In this document: one piece after another, positions 53,066 to 61,739 of the stretch
Numbering within the stretch: the first letter of the stretch is position 1
How the letters are laid out: each line of letters begins with the position of its first letter
Source of the DNA: Palsa-1150 sp964531095
GTDB lineage: Bacteria > Myxococcota_A > Polyangia > Polyangiales > Polyangiaceae
Assembly: GCA_964531095.1 (NCBI GenBank)
Contig: CAZHED010000034.1
Span: 1-64,000 of the forward strand
Direction of reading: 5' to 3'
DNA: 64,000 nt
The notes under the pieces: generated by a model
Database searches by the model: none
What the model saw: the letters and a program-made list of their open reading frames with translations, nothing else
Told to the model about the DNA's origin: nothing
Position numbers and translations under genes: made by a program

Positions 53066-54055
53066 TCAGCGGACAATCACCAGCCGCACGAGCGGGCCAA
53101 TGGCGACCTCGAGCTCGCCGAGGGCTTCGTGCAGGTCGCCGTCGATCATGTACTTCACGCTTCCGTCGGAGCTCGTCACGACGGCGCGGCCGGTCACCGC
53201 CTCGAGTGCCTTGCCGGCGCGCATCGGCTCACCTCGGTGGATCCGAGGCAACTCACGAATGAACGACAGAGACGACGCGTGGATTCCCAGTACGTGAAAG
53301 CAGCCGGGGTGATCCATGCACCGATGGAATGGCTTGAATTGCAGCCCAATCTGCGAAATCGTTCCGGCTGCCACGGCCAAGAAGTCCCGCTCCCCCCAGC
53401 TCGCTCCGTTCTCGATGGCGACCGAGCCGCGGAACGGGCGTGCCATCCGACGGATGGTTTCTCCGCCCATGAGAGCGCTTCCGATGCCCCGGGTGAGCGT
53501 CTTCAAGGCGACGAGCGACGACGGTTCGCCCCCTCCGGCGCGGTAGTACTCCGCCAGGAACCCTTGGACGACGCCCGTTCCGAACAGGAAGCCGTAATCC
53601 GGTTTGCCGCCGGCGCGCGGGGCGATGCGCATCACGTGCCGGTGGACGTTCTCGAGGTCGAGCGCGCCGCGTTTGGCGTAATCGTGAACGAGCTGTTCGA
53701 GCAGCCCGTCCGGTTGGCCCCGCCTCACCCCGACCGAGTTTGCGACGGTGTTCATCGTTCCGCCGCGGAGCAGCGCGACTTGAGGCATCGTTGCCCCGCC
53801 GTACACATCGATGAACCCGGTGAGCGTGACGTGGTTGGTCCCGTCGCCGCCGCTGATCGCGAGAACGTCGATGTCGACCTCGCGGAAGTCCTCGGCGATT
53901 CGGTAGAGCTCGTCGATCGACCCGGCCTCGCGCAGGACCCCGTGATCGCCGAGGGTCCGGGCAAGGCGCGAAGCGGCCCCGGGATCGCGCAAGTTGCGCC
54001 CACTCTTCGGGTTGAGAACGACACCGATGCCGGGCACGAAGCTCGATATGGCCAT
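53066..54055 (-). CDS. Diacylglycerol kinase-like lipid kinase
   Basis: 329 residues of the DAGK catalytic family. The ATP-binding signature SGGDGTNH is present, with NPKSGRN near the start and LLRGGTMNTVANSVG, and the late DGDLHE. Members phosphorylate diacylglycerol, sphingoid bases or similar lipids at the membrane. The exact lipid is not predictable. It lies 117 bp upstream of the SRPBCC-like gene on the same strand. Confidence 0.9.
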   Translation of the reverse strand: MAISSFVPGIGVVLNPKSGRNLRDPGAASRLARTLGDHGVLREAGSIDELYRIAEDFREVDIDVLAISGGDGTNHVTLTGFIDVYGGATMPQVALLRGGTMNTVANSVGVRRGQPDGLLEQLVHDYAKRGALDLENVHRHVMRIAPRAGGKPDYGFLFGTGVVQGFLAEYYRAGGGEPSSLVALKTLTRGIGSALMGGETIRRMARPFRGSVAIENGASWGERDFLAVAAGTISQIGLQFKPFHRCMDHPGCFHVLGIHASSLSFIRELPRIHRGEPMRAGKALEAVTGRAVVTSSDGSVKYMIDGDLHEALGELEVAIGPLVRLVIVR

Positions 54056-54202
54056 CCGCTGCGGTTGCCGTCAATGTGCTTGGGGGAGCGCATGAGGCGA
54101 AGCGGCGAAGGGCGATGTGCCGGCGCGAACGCGGGTTCGCACGCGGGTGCAGGGCACCCCGAGCGTGCAATCGTATCGCGGACGACTTATTGAACCGAGA
54201 AG

Positions 54203-55135
54203 ATGGACACGAAAATTCAGGTCGATGCCGCGCGTCGAGCCGTGCTCGTCGTACCTCACGCGGACCTCGCGACCCTGATAGTCACCGGACAAGACCGCGT
54301 ATCGTGGGTCAACGGCTTGTTCACGTGTGACCTCGCCAAGCGCGCGGCGGATCAAGCGGTCTATGGCCTTGCCGTTGGGCGCAACGGCCGCGTGCTGTCG
54401 GACGCGACCATCGTCGTGGACGATGCGTCCGCGAGGGTGCTCGTTGCCGTGCCGAGCACGGTAGTGGCCTCGTTGCGCGCGCACCTCGAGCACTACTTGG
54501 TCATGGAAGACGCCGAGATGGCCGCTCTGACGGATGGGTTCACCGCGTGGGGGCTGCACGGGGCAGGGTCCGCGGCGGTGCTCGACGCGGCGTGCAGCGC
54601 CGGCGGCGTGGGCGGCTGCCTGGACCGCACCGGCCTGGGCGGCGCCTTCGTGCTTGCTCCGGTGGATCGGTCTGCCGCCGTGCGCGAGGCGATCGAGCGA
54701 GCCGTCGCCACCGCCGGCGGCTCCGTCGGCGACGAGGCGGGGTGGGAAGCGCTTCGCCTCGAACGCGCCGTGCCGCGGTTCGGCGTCGACTTCGACGACA
54801 GGACATATCCGCAAGAGGCATCCCTCGAAAAGACCGCCGTCCGCTTCGACAAGGGGTGCTACCTCGGGCAGGAGATCGTGTGCATGCTCGAGCTGCGCGG
54901 CCACGTGAAGCGCAAACTGGTACCGCTGGTGCTCGACAGGGGGGCGCCGCCCGTGCGCGGCGTCGCCGTAACGGACGACGCCGGAGCGACGCTGGGGGAG
55001 GTGACGAGCGCAGGGTCGTCGCCGACGCTGGGGAGGACCGTGGCCCTCGCCTTCGTGAAGCGGGCTTGGGCCCAGGCCGGCAAGCACGTGTTCGTTGCCG
55101 GCGTCCCCGCCGAAGTCGTTGAGCGCCCTGCGTGA
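54203..55135 (+). CDS. ygfZ: Folate-binding Fe-S assembly protein YgfZ
   Basis: 310 residues, GcvT-like fold. The diagnostic motif KGCYLGQE lies at 217-224 with the functionally key Cys219. YgfZ binds tetrahydrofolate and supports the activity of certain Fe-S enzymes. N-terminal LIVTGQDRVSWVNGLFTCD and QAVYGLAVGRNGRVLSDA are typical. Confidence 0.93.
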   Translation: MDTKIQVDAARRAVLVVPHADLATLIVTGQDRVSWVNGLFTCDLAKRAADQAVYGLAVGRNGRVLSDATIVVDDASARVLVAVPSTVVASLRAHLEHYLVMEDAEMAALTDGFTAWGLHGAGSAAVLDAACSAGGVGGCLDRTGLGGAFVLAPVDRSAAVREAIERAVATAGGSVGDEAGWEALRLERAVPRFGVDFDDRTYPQEASLEKTAVRFDKGCYLGQEIVCMLELRGHVKRKLVPLVLDRGAPPVRGVAVTDDAGATLGEVTSAGSSPTLGRTVALAFVKRAWAQAGKHVFVAGVPAEVVERPA

Positions 55136-55227
55136 CCGCCGAGCTCAAACGGGATTGGGTGCCAGCGAGGACGCACAGCCAGCGGCGCCATGGCAGGCGC
55201 GCTTTCCGCAGCGCGCTGCGCTGTTGC

Positions 55228-56628
55228 TCACTTCGCCGCCGCGGCAGGCAGGGGCTCCCACCGCAGCGATTCGCCGACCTCGCTCGATATCTTCTTGGCG
55301 AGCCATGGCCGCAGGATGGGCATGATGAAAAGCCCGGCACCTTGGCTCTGCTTCCCCGTCGAGAAGAACGCGACGAGCCGCCCGTCGGGGCTGCACGCCG
55401 CGTACGTGTTCGCTCCTTCGTGCCGCGTGAGGCGGCGAACGCTCCCGCCGCTGCTATCGGTGGCGATGATGTCGGCGCCCGCGCCGACACCCACGGTGTA
55501 GACCACCAGCAAGCCCTGAGGCGTGTCGCAGAAGACCGGCGCGCTGGCCATGAACCCGGCGGGCGAGATGGGTTTGCCTTCGACGTATACGCGCTGCACA
55601 GGGCTGCCGGCGATGTACGCGCTCTTGCCGATGGGGCCAAAGGTCGGGTGGTTGGCGAAGGGAGCCGTGGCGATCGGCTGCAGGCGCCCGCTCTCGCCCA
55701 TCCAGAGCTGGCTTCGCCCCTCGTCCATGACGGTCAACGCCATCTTCGAATGATCGCCGCTGAACGCGAGCCCCATGATCGACCCGGGAACTTTCAGCGG
55801 TACGGGCGTGGCGTTCGGGCCGGAGACGAGGTGGAACGGAGAAAAGTCGGTCGACAGCGCGTAGTAGATCTGCCCCCCGGGCCCGAACGCAGGCGAAAGG
55901 GCGGTCGCGTCGATGGGTCCGATCGCGCGCAGGTCGAAGCCGTCGGCGTCGATGGCAAATACCCGCCGCCAGCGCCCCACCTTCTCGACATACGTCATCT
56001 CGCTGGCGAAGCCGCCTGGCCGACCGGTGAGCGCGCCGAGGAGCTGATCGACGAGCCGGTGCGACGCAGCACGCACCTCGATCGTCGTCGTGGGGACCAA
56101 CGCGTGGAAGGCCGGCTTCGCTTCCGGCAGCGCCGCCGTGGCATCGCCCACAGCGGCGAGGTGCGCCTTCTGCGCCGCCTGCCCCGGCGCCGGAGTCAGG
56201 TAGGCGTCGCCTACGAGCTCGGTCTTGGTGGAGTCGTTCGGTGCTGGTTGCGAGAAGACGCGCAAGACGTACTCGGCGCCCTTGCCCCGCCAGGCGGCCA
56301 GATCGAGCGCCGACGTGTGCGTGAACGGACCCACAGGCGCAGTGTTCTCGTCGAGCAATTCGAACTGGCCGCTGAGCTCCATGTCGCGACGCACGACGAG
56401 GTTGACGATGCTGTCGGCGGTTCCCGTCGTAAGGATCGGGACGACGGCCATCTTGGGCAGCGGAGGCAGACCTTGCGCTGAGCCGTTGACGTCGATGGTC
56501 CCGAGAAGGGATTCGTCGAGCGGCTCGCCTGCGGGCGAGGAGGGATCCGCGGCGCTCGTTCGCGAGTCGAGAGCACAGAAGGCGAGGGCGAGCGCCCCGA
56601 GCGCGAGCGGCAGGACTCTCATTCGCAT
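55228..56628 (-). CDS. tolB: TolB periplasmic beta-propeller protein
   Basis: 466 residues. Signal peptide at residues 1-26; an N-terminal domain (PKMAVVPILTTGTADSIVNL, FELLDENTAP, YVLRVFSQ) and a C-terminal propeller (TALSPAFGPGGQIYY, GLAFSGDHSKMALTV, YAACSPDGRLVAFFS). It links Pal with TolA across the periplasm and the propeller is standard. It overlaps the end of tolA by 10 bp and closes the Tol-Pal operon. Confidence 0.92.
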   Translation of the reverse strand: MRMRVLPLALGALALAFCALDSRTSAADPSSPAGEPLDESLLGTIDVNGSAQGLPPLPKMAVVPILTTGTADSIVNLVVRRDMELSGQFELLDENTAPVGPFTHTSALDLAAWRGKGAEYVLRVFSQPAPNDSTKTELVGDAYLTPAPGQAAQKAHLAAVGDATAALPEAKPAFHALVPTTTIEVRAASHRLVDQLLGALTGRPGGFASEMTYVEKVGRWRRVFAIDADGFDLRAIGPIDATALSPAFGPGGQIYYALSTDFSPFHLVSGPNATPVPLKVPGSIMGLAFSGDHSKMALTVMDEGRSQLWMGESGRLQPIATAPFANHPTFGPIGKSAYIAGSPVQRVYVEGKPISPAGFMASAPVFCDTPQGLLVVYTVGVGAGADIIATDSSGGSVRRLTRHEGANTYAACSPDGRLVAFFSTGKQSQGAGLFIMPILRPWLAKKISSEVGESLRWEPLPAAAAK

Positions 56629-57413
56629 CGCTTCGGGTCGTTGCAGTGCAGCTTGAACGATTGTGTTTTTCCGAGCATCTCCGGGTACATCGGCGGTGGG
56701 GCGGGGAGCTCGACGCCGCTCGATTGGATGCGCGCGAGGGTCGCCCGCACCTCCTCGTCGAACGTCGGGTCACCGCTGGGCTTGCCGACGGAGAAGCTAC
56801 CCACCTTCCGGTCGTCTGTCACCGTGACCGACACCACGGCCTGCAGTGTCTTGAGCTTGTCGAAAGGGATCTTGCCGGCAATCGGGAAGCGGGCGGCAAA
56901 CCATTCGGCCAGCTGCGCGCGGTACATGTCGGCAGCCCGCGCTTTGAGCGGGTCGGTCTCCGTGCCGTTCGCCGCCCCTTGTTCGGATCCTTCGGCCGAT
57001 GCGACGGTGGTCACGGCCCCCGCTTCGGGCGGCGCGTTCATGCTCGACGGCTCGGCCCGTCCGGCGTCGACCAGCGCCGCAGCAACGCCCGCGTCGGGTA
57101 CGCGCGTCTTGGGAATCGCCTCGAGGGTCTTCTCGGCCTGAGGCGAGGGGAGCGCGGCCTGGGACTTCGCAGCCGCCGGCCGCCTGCGCTGCCACTCCGA
57201 AGGCAGCTTGGACGGTGACTTGCTTCCCAGCTTAAGCACGGGCGTGATCGAGACCGCGATCGGCTGCGCGTTGTCATTCGAGATGTCCGCTTGGACGAGC
57301 TCGGGCGACGGGAGCGAGAACGAGGCGACGAAGACAAGCTGAGCGAGGAGCGCAGCCGCGCAAGCGATCGTGATTTCTTGCGCGTCGAAGTTGCCTCGCG
57401 CAGCCCCCGTCAC
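56619..57413 (-). CDS. tolA: TolA/TonB-like energy-transducing protein
   Basis: 264 residues. A transmembrane segment at residues 14-34, an Ala/Pro-rich periplasmic linker, and a C-terminal domain of about 100 residues (MYRAQLAEWFAARFPIAGKI, VSVTVTDDRKVGSFSVGKPS, FDEEVRATLARIQSSG) like the TonB/TolA fold. It carries energy from TolQR to the outer membrane. Shorter than enteric TolA. Its ATG overlaps the tolR stop by ATGA. Confidence 0.85.
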   Translation of the reverse strand: MTGAARGNFDAQEITIACAAALLAQLVFVASFSLPSPELVQADISNDNAQPIAVSITPVLKLGSKSPSKLPSEWQRRRPAAAKSQAALPSPQAEKTLEAIPKTRVPDAGVAAALVDAGRAEPSSMNAPPEAGAVTTVASAEGSEQGAANGTETDPLKARAADMYRAQLAEWFAARFPIAGKIPFDKLKTLQAVVSVTVTDDRKVGSFSVGKPSGDPTFDEEVRATLARIQSSGVELPAPPPMYPEMLGKTQSFKLHCNDPKRCE

Positions 57414-57829
57414 GGCCGCGTCTCCTCCGGCTCGACGAGCAAGTTAAGCGATGTGACGCCCGCCGATCGCGCGGCGGCGACCGCGCGAGCGACGACGCCA
57501 TAGTGCGACTCCTTGTCGGCGCGGATGTAGAGCTCGTGCTCTCTCTGCACGCGGGGGTTCTCGAGCAACGCTCGCTCGACGTCTCGGGTGACGTCGTCTT
57601 CGCCGAAGAGAATCCGCTCGTCTTTGGTGATCGACACGACCAACTTTGCGTCTTTGACGGGCGTGTTCGATGCCTGCACCTCGGGCAGATCGATGTGAAG
57701 CCCGCTCGTCAGCAGCGGAGCCGTCACCATGAAGACGATGAGGAGTACCAGCATCACGTCGACGAGCGGCGTGACGTTGATGTCCCGGATGGCCCCCCCG
57801 CTGCCGCGGCTGCCCGAAGAGAGCGCCAT
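57410..57829 (-). CDS. tolR: TolR/ExbD proton-channel subunit
   Basis: 139 residues from ATG 57829, preceded by GGAGGGGGG. One transmembrane helix with the conserved Asp in INVTPLVDVMLVLLIVFM, then the periplasmic domain (LHIDLPEVQAS, ELYIRADKESHYGVVARAV). With TolQ it forms the proton-driven motor of the Tol system. Confidence 0.94.
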   Translation of the reverse strand: MALSSGSRGSGGAIRDINVTPLVDVMLVLLIVFMVTAPLLTSGLHIDLPEVQASNTPVKDAKLVVSITKDERILFGEDDVTRDVERALLENPRVQREHELYIRADKESHYGVVARAVAAARSAGVTSLNLLVEPEETRP

Positions 57830-57848
57830 GGTCGAATCCCCCCTCCGC

Positions 57849-58616
57849 TTAGGGGCGCTGCCGCGCGCCAGCCGGTGGGAATCGCGAGCCCGCGACGTTC
57901 GGAATCGATGGCTCGGCCCGGAACGCCTGTTCCGCGAGGAGCGCGATCCATTCGGCGGCGGCCGCCTCGAGCTCTGCCACGTAGTCGCCCACTCGCTTGT
58001 CGATCCAGTTATAGAAGAAGACGGCCGGAATGGCCGCGGCCAGGCCGATCGCCGTCGTGATGAGCGCCTCGCCAATGGCTGGTGCAACGACCGGAAGGCT
58101 GGCGGTCTTGGCTGCGCCAATGCGGATGAACGCATCCATGATCCCGTAGACGGTGCCGAACAAGCCGATGAACGGCGCGCCGCTGGCGATGAACGCGAGC
58201 AGCCACATGAGCGCGCGGGCGTTCTGGCCCTCGGTCAGGATCGCGCGATCGGCCACGGCGCGCAGGCGCTCGATCGGCGCCCCGGCCCCGCGCACGTAAA
58301 GCTCGCCGATCACACGCGCGCCCGGCGAGCCACTGCGCGATCCCCCAGCCACCTCGAAGAGCTCCATGGCCGACGTGACAGGTCGTGTTCGCCGCTCGAA
58401 GTCACGCTCGGTCGAACGCAGCCTCGCCAGCTGCATCAGCTTGAGCATTGCGATGATCCACACGAGGAGCGAGCAGCCGACGAGCAGACCGATCGTGATC
58501 TTCACCGGCCAAGCCGCATGCCCGAGAAGCCCGACGAGGTCGAGCTTCACCGTGGGCGCCTCCCCGGGCGAGGGCGAGCTGGCGCTGAGGGAGGCGGCGA
58601 CCTGGAGCAGGATCAT
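57849..58616 (-). CDS. tolQ: TolQ/ExbB proton-channel subunit
   Basis: 255 residues with three transmembrane helices. The first is near residues 38-58 (VKITIGLLVGCSLLVWIIAM); the conserved block FIASGAPFIGLFGTVYGIMD leads into the second, and AIGEALITTAIGLAAAIPAV is the third. Its ATG overlaps the pal stop by ATGA. Confidence 0.95.
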   Translation of the reverse strand: MILLQVAASLSASSPSPGEAPTVKLDLVGLLGHAAWPVKITIGLLVGCSLLVWIIAMLKLMQLARLRSTERDFERRTRPVTSAMELFEVAGGSRSGSPGARVIGELYVRGAGAPIERLRAVADRAILTEGQNARALMWLLAFIASGAPFIGLFGTVYGIMDAFIRIGAAKTASLPVVAPAIGEALITTAIGLAAAIPAVFFYNWIDKRVGDYVAELEAAAAEWIALLAEQAFRAEPSIPNVAGSRFPPAGARQRP

Positions 58617-59176
58617 TGACCGAGCATGATGTCGACACGTCGGTCGCGCGCCCAGCTCGGCTCGTCGTTGCCCGTGGCGTCCATCGCGCCGCGCGTCGTC
58701 GACTCGGCCTTCGCCTTGTCCATCCCCTTGCCGGTCAGATAGGTCGCGACCGAGTCGGCGCGCGACTGTCCGAGCGTGAGGTTGTAGTCGCTGCTGCCGC
58801 GCGGGTCGGCATGGCCGATAAGCTTCATCGTTCGCCCTTTGAGCGGCCCGCTCGTGAAGCACGAGATGAGCTGCGTGAGGACGTGCGCGTCGTCGGGGCG
58901 GACGTGTGCCGAGTCGAACGCGAAATACGCGTCGGGGTCCTTGATTCCGCACGCCGTCGTGATCTCTTGAGAAATGCGCACCGCGCTCGCGGTCGGCGAA
59001 TCGGGCGCTTGCGGCGGCAGGCGGCTGACCGGACTATCGGGCGCCTTGGCCACGGGAGCGGGCTCGGGCGCCTTCGCGGGCGGCGTGTCGCCCCCGCACG
59101 CGAGCAACGCGAGCAAAGGGAACGTCGCGAGCGCCGTTGCGAACGGGGCTGCATGGCGTGCAAACGATGTCAGCAT
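58613..59176 (-). CDS. pal: Peptidoglycan-associated lipoprotein, OmpA family
   Basis: 187 residues from ATG 59176 after GGAGGA. Lipobox LLACGG, a Pro/Ala linker, then the OmpA C-terminal domain: YFAFDSAHVRPDD, LIGHADPRGSSDYNLTLGQS, RRVDIML. It anchors the outer membrane to peptidoglycan and binds TolB. Here it is the first Tol-Pal gene, whereas in enteric bacteria it follows tolB. Confidence 0.94.
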   Translation of the reverse strand: MLTSFARHAAPFATALATFPLLALLACGGDTPPAKAPEPAPVAKAPDSPVSRLPPQAPDSPTASAVRISQEITTACGIKDPDAYFAFDSAHVRPDDAHVLTQLISCFTSGPLKGRTMKLIGHADPRGSSDYNLTLGQSRADSVATYLTGKGMDKAKAESTTRGAMDATGNDEPSWARDRRVDIMLGQ

Positions 59177-59237
59177 GAGGTCCTCCAATCGTGCGGCCGA
59201 ACAATCGGCCACGGGTAACCTTTCCGTGTCCGCAAGA

Positions 59238-60080
59238 TCAAGTGCTCATCCTTCGCTCGAGCTTGAATCGGCGCTTGCCGTCGTCCGCATCGGCCAAGCG
59301 GGAGACGCGGAGCATCGCTAGAGCAATCTCGCAGATTCGTCCGCCCTTGTGCACCCTCAAGTGAAGGCGATCGCCGTCGCTCTTGAGGACATCGCAGTCG
59401 CCGAATGCGAAGTGAACGACCGCGTCTCCCGGCTCGGGAGCGGGCGCGTCGACCTCGGACGGTGCCCCGGGCCGGGGCGGTCGCGCGGGCATCGCGGTCC
59501 CCGCGTGCACGGGCGATGGTTGGGGCGCGCGGGCGCGCGGTTCGCGCTCGGCGCGATGGCTCGCGTCGAGCGCACCCGACCAGGCGGTCGGAGCGACCGG
59601 ACGCGCCGGGACCGGGCGCGCCGCCGCTTGGGCCGAGACCGATCCGACGAGCCATACGCCGCCCTCCTCGTCGAGCGAGCGAGCGAGGGCTAGGTCGTCC
59701 AGCGCGGTGACGAAGACTTCGAGCGCGACGATCCGCGCGGCCTCGATCTCGCCGGCCAGCGTTTCGATGCGCCCGTCGGTCTCGCGCGCCAACAGAGCGC
59801 GCAGCGACAGAGACACGTCGCCGTCCGATAGCCCGATGCTTCCCTCCAGCGAGAGCGCTTGCAGCGGACCTTCGATGCGCCGGGCGATGCCGAGAGCTCC
59901 GCTCGCCGGGAGGTAGGCGGACAACGCGACGTCCGCGAGAACGCCGCTGCCGCGCAGCCAGCCGCACGAGACCTGCTCGTCTCGAAGCGCGGCCCGGATG
60001 GCTTCGAGGACTTCGTCGCCCGCCGAAAGGCGCAGCACGAGGTGTCGGGACTTGTCGCTTCGGTGGATGCCGGTCGGCAC
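59238..60080 (-). CDS. PCC/DUF296-domain protein
   Basis: About 280 residues. I start at the GTG at 60080, but the site is uncertain: the frame is open upstream into the next gene. The first 135 residues are a PCC (DUF296) domain, the trimeric fold shared with plant AT-hook proteins (RHLVLRLSAGDEVLEAIRAA, GWLRGSGVLADVALSAY, EGSIGLSDGDVSLSLRALLA, ALDDLALAR). A Pro/Ala linker follows, then a 60-residue C-terminal module (HFAFGDCDVLKSDGDRLHLR, GRICEIALAMLRVSRL) that I cannot name. No AT-hook is present. Possibly DNA-associated. Confidence 0.75.
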   Translation of the reverse strand: MPTGIHRSDKSRHLVLRLSAGDEVLEAIRAALRDEQVSCGWLRGSGVLADVALSAYLPASGALGIARRIEGPLQALSLEGSIGLSDGDVSLSLRALLARETDGRIETLAGEIEAARIVALEVFVTALDDLALARSLDEEGGVWLVGSVSAQAAARPVPARPVAPTAWSGALDASHRAEREPRARAPQPSPVHAGTAMPARPPRPGAPSEVDAPAPEPGDAVVHFAFGDCDVLKSDGDRLHLRVHKGGRICEIALAMLRVSRLADADDGKRRFKLERRMST

Positions 60081-60105
60081 GGGGCAGAGGCTGCTTACTC
60101 CATCT

Positions 60106-61080
60106 TCACCGCGGCGCCCAGCGCAGGCCGAGGGTGAAGCGAAACCTAGGCGTCGTAATCGGCAGGGAGCCGTCGAGTGGAATCCCGCCGCCGCCGCCGA
60201 GCTGAACGGCAAGGTCGCCGCTGCGGACAGGTGCCGAGCGCGCGGAGACCTGCCACTCGGCAGGCGTGACGGCAGGCCTGACGAAGGTGGGCAGCGCCCA
60301 CGCCTCGAGCGTCACGGCGAGAAGCTCTCGCGGCAGGATGTCGTAGCCGATCCCGAGAGCCCCGACGAGCTCCGACCCCACACGGGCATCTTCCAGCCGC
60401 GCGGCCGGTCGGAGCCGCCCTCCAACCTCGGCTCCGGCAAACCATGGGCCGGACCGATAGTCGCCAGCGATGCTGGGAAGCCAGACGCCCCAGCCCTCCC
60501 CCGCGAACTGGTCTTCGTCGCCTGTGGGCGCGCTCATCTCGAAGCGCGCCACGATCCCCAGCGAGCCGAGCGGCGACGTGTCGGGAGCGACGTGCGTGTG
60601 CGCGACGATCGCGTAGGCAAAGCCGAAGCGCATGTCGCGCACGGCCGTGTCCTTCAGTCCCGCTCCGCCGGTCACCGGCGCGAGGCCCGTGCCGCTTTGC
60701 CCGAATGTTAGCGGGAGGGCGAGGTCGACCTCCAGGCGGCTCGTGAAGCCGTACGACCAGAGGAAGGTGCCGTTCACCTGGTCGTCCACCGCGTTGTCGG
60801 CGCTGCCCTGGTGGGGGCCCGGCGATGCGAGCTGCAAGACGATCGGCCGCGACAGGTAGCTGGTGACGAGACCGAAGCCGATGTGGTCCGAGGAAATCGT
60901 CTCGGCGGAGCCGACGGCGACGAAGTGGGCGGGGCCGGCGTGAGGCCACAACGTGTCGTCGTTGATGCACGTGCTGAGCGGGCCCGAGCAGCCGGCGGCG
61001 CGCGCGGGACGTGCGAGAGCGGCGAAAAGCGCGATCGCGGTCACGCCAAAGCACGCGAGGACGACGATGCGGGCGCGCAT
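60106..61080 (-). CDS. Outer-membrane beta-barrel protein
   Basis: 324 residues with a signal peptide (residues 1-28, ending ARPARAAG). Alternating strands such as LEVDLALPLTFGQSGTG, MRFGFAYAIVAHTHV and RFRFTLGLRWAPR, ending in an outer-membrane-type C-terminus, point to a barrel. It resembles the barrel part of myxobacterial OmpA-like proteins but lacks the peptidoglycan-binding domain. It sits just upstream of the PCC gene. Confidence 0.72.
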   Translation of the reverse strand: MRARIVVLACFGVTAIALFAALARPARAAGCSGPLSTCINDDTLWPHAGPAHFVAVGSAETISSDHIGFGLVTSYLSRPIVLQLASPGPHQGSADNAVDDQVNGTFLWSYGFTSRLEVDLALPLTFGQSGTGLAPVTGGAGLKDTAVRDMRFGFAYAIVAHTHVAPDTSPLGSLGIVARFEMSAPTGDEDQFAGEGWGVWLPSIAGDYRSGPWFAGAEVGGRLRPAARLEDARVGSELVGALGIGYDILPRELLAVTLEAWALPTFVRPAVTPAEWQVSARSAPVRSGDLAVQLGGGGGIPLDGSLPITTPRFRFTLGLRWAPR

Positions 61081-61136
61081 CGACGGGGGACCCTATCACG
61101 GCCGGCCCGAGGCGCTCCGTGATAAGAGGGCGTGAC

Positions 61137-61739
61137 GTGCGCATCACCCACGCGACACCGCTCGTCTTGGGGAGCGGCTCGCCACGCCGCCGCGAGATGA
61201 TGGCGACGATCGGGGTCCCCTTCGTCGTGCGCGTTGCGAACGTCGACGAGACGATGGGGCCCGGCGAGGCGCCCGACGCCTATCTGGATCGCGTAACGCG
61301 CACGAAGCTCGACGCTGTGCGCGCCACCGAGGCGCTCGACGGCGCGGCAGGGATCCTCGTGGCGGATACAATCGTGGTCTTGCCGCACGGCGTCGTCCTC
61401 GGCAAGCCGGCTCACGACGACGAAGCGCGAGCGACGATCGAGCGGCTCGGGGGGTTGACCCACGAAGTGAGCACGCGGTTCGTTCTTGCCGAGGTCGACG
61501 ACGGGGCATCCATCGCGCACGCAGAGACGGTGACGACGCGCGTCACCTTTCGGCCTCTGGCGCGCGGGGAAGCGCGCGCTTACGCAGCGACCGGGGAGGG
61601 GAGAGACAAGGCCGGAGGGTACGCCGTGCAGGGCAGGGCCGCGGCGTTTATCCAGCGGATCGAAGGGAGCTACACCGGTGTCGTGGGGCTACCCATGTGC
61701 GAGCTGGTGGTCGCGATGCGAGGCCTCGGGTGGTGGTGA
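61137..61739 (+). CDS. maf: Maf-type nucleoside triphosphate pyrophosphatase
   Basis: 200 residues from a GTG with AGAGGG nearby. Maf enzymes hydrolyse dTTP, UTP or modified nucleotides. The signature LVLGSGSPRRREMM is near the start, followed by VADTIVVLPHGVVLGKPAH, EGRDKAGGYAVQGRAAAFI and GSYTGVVGLPM. Which of the dTTP/UTP or m7GTP subfamilies is not decided here. It overlaps the next gene by GTGA. Confidence 0.94.
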   Translation: MRITHATPLVLGSGSPRRREMMATIGVPFVVRVANVDETMGPGEAPDAYLDRVTRTKLDAVRATEALDGAAGILVADTIVVLPHGVVLGKPAHDDEARATIERLGGLTHEVSTRFVLAEVDDGASIAHAETVTTRVTFRPLARGEARAYAATGEGRDKAGGYAVQGRAAAFIQRIEGSYTGVVGLPMCELVVAMRGLGWW

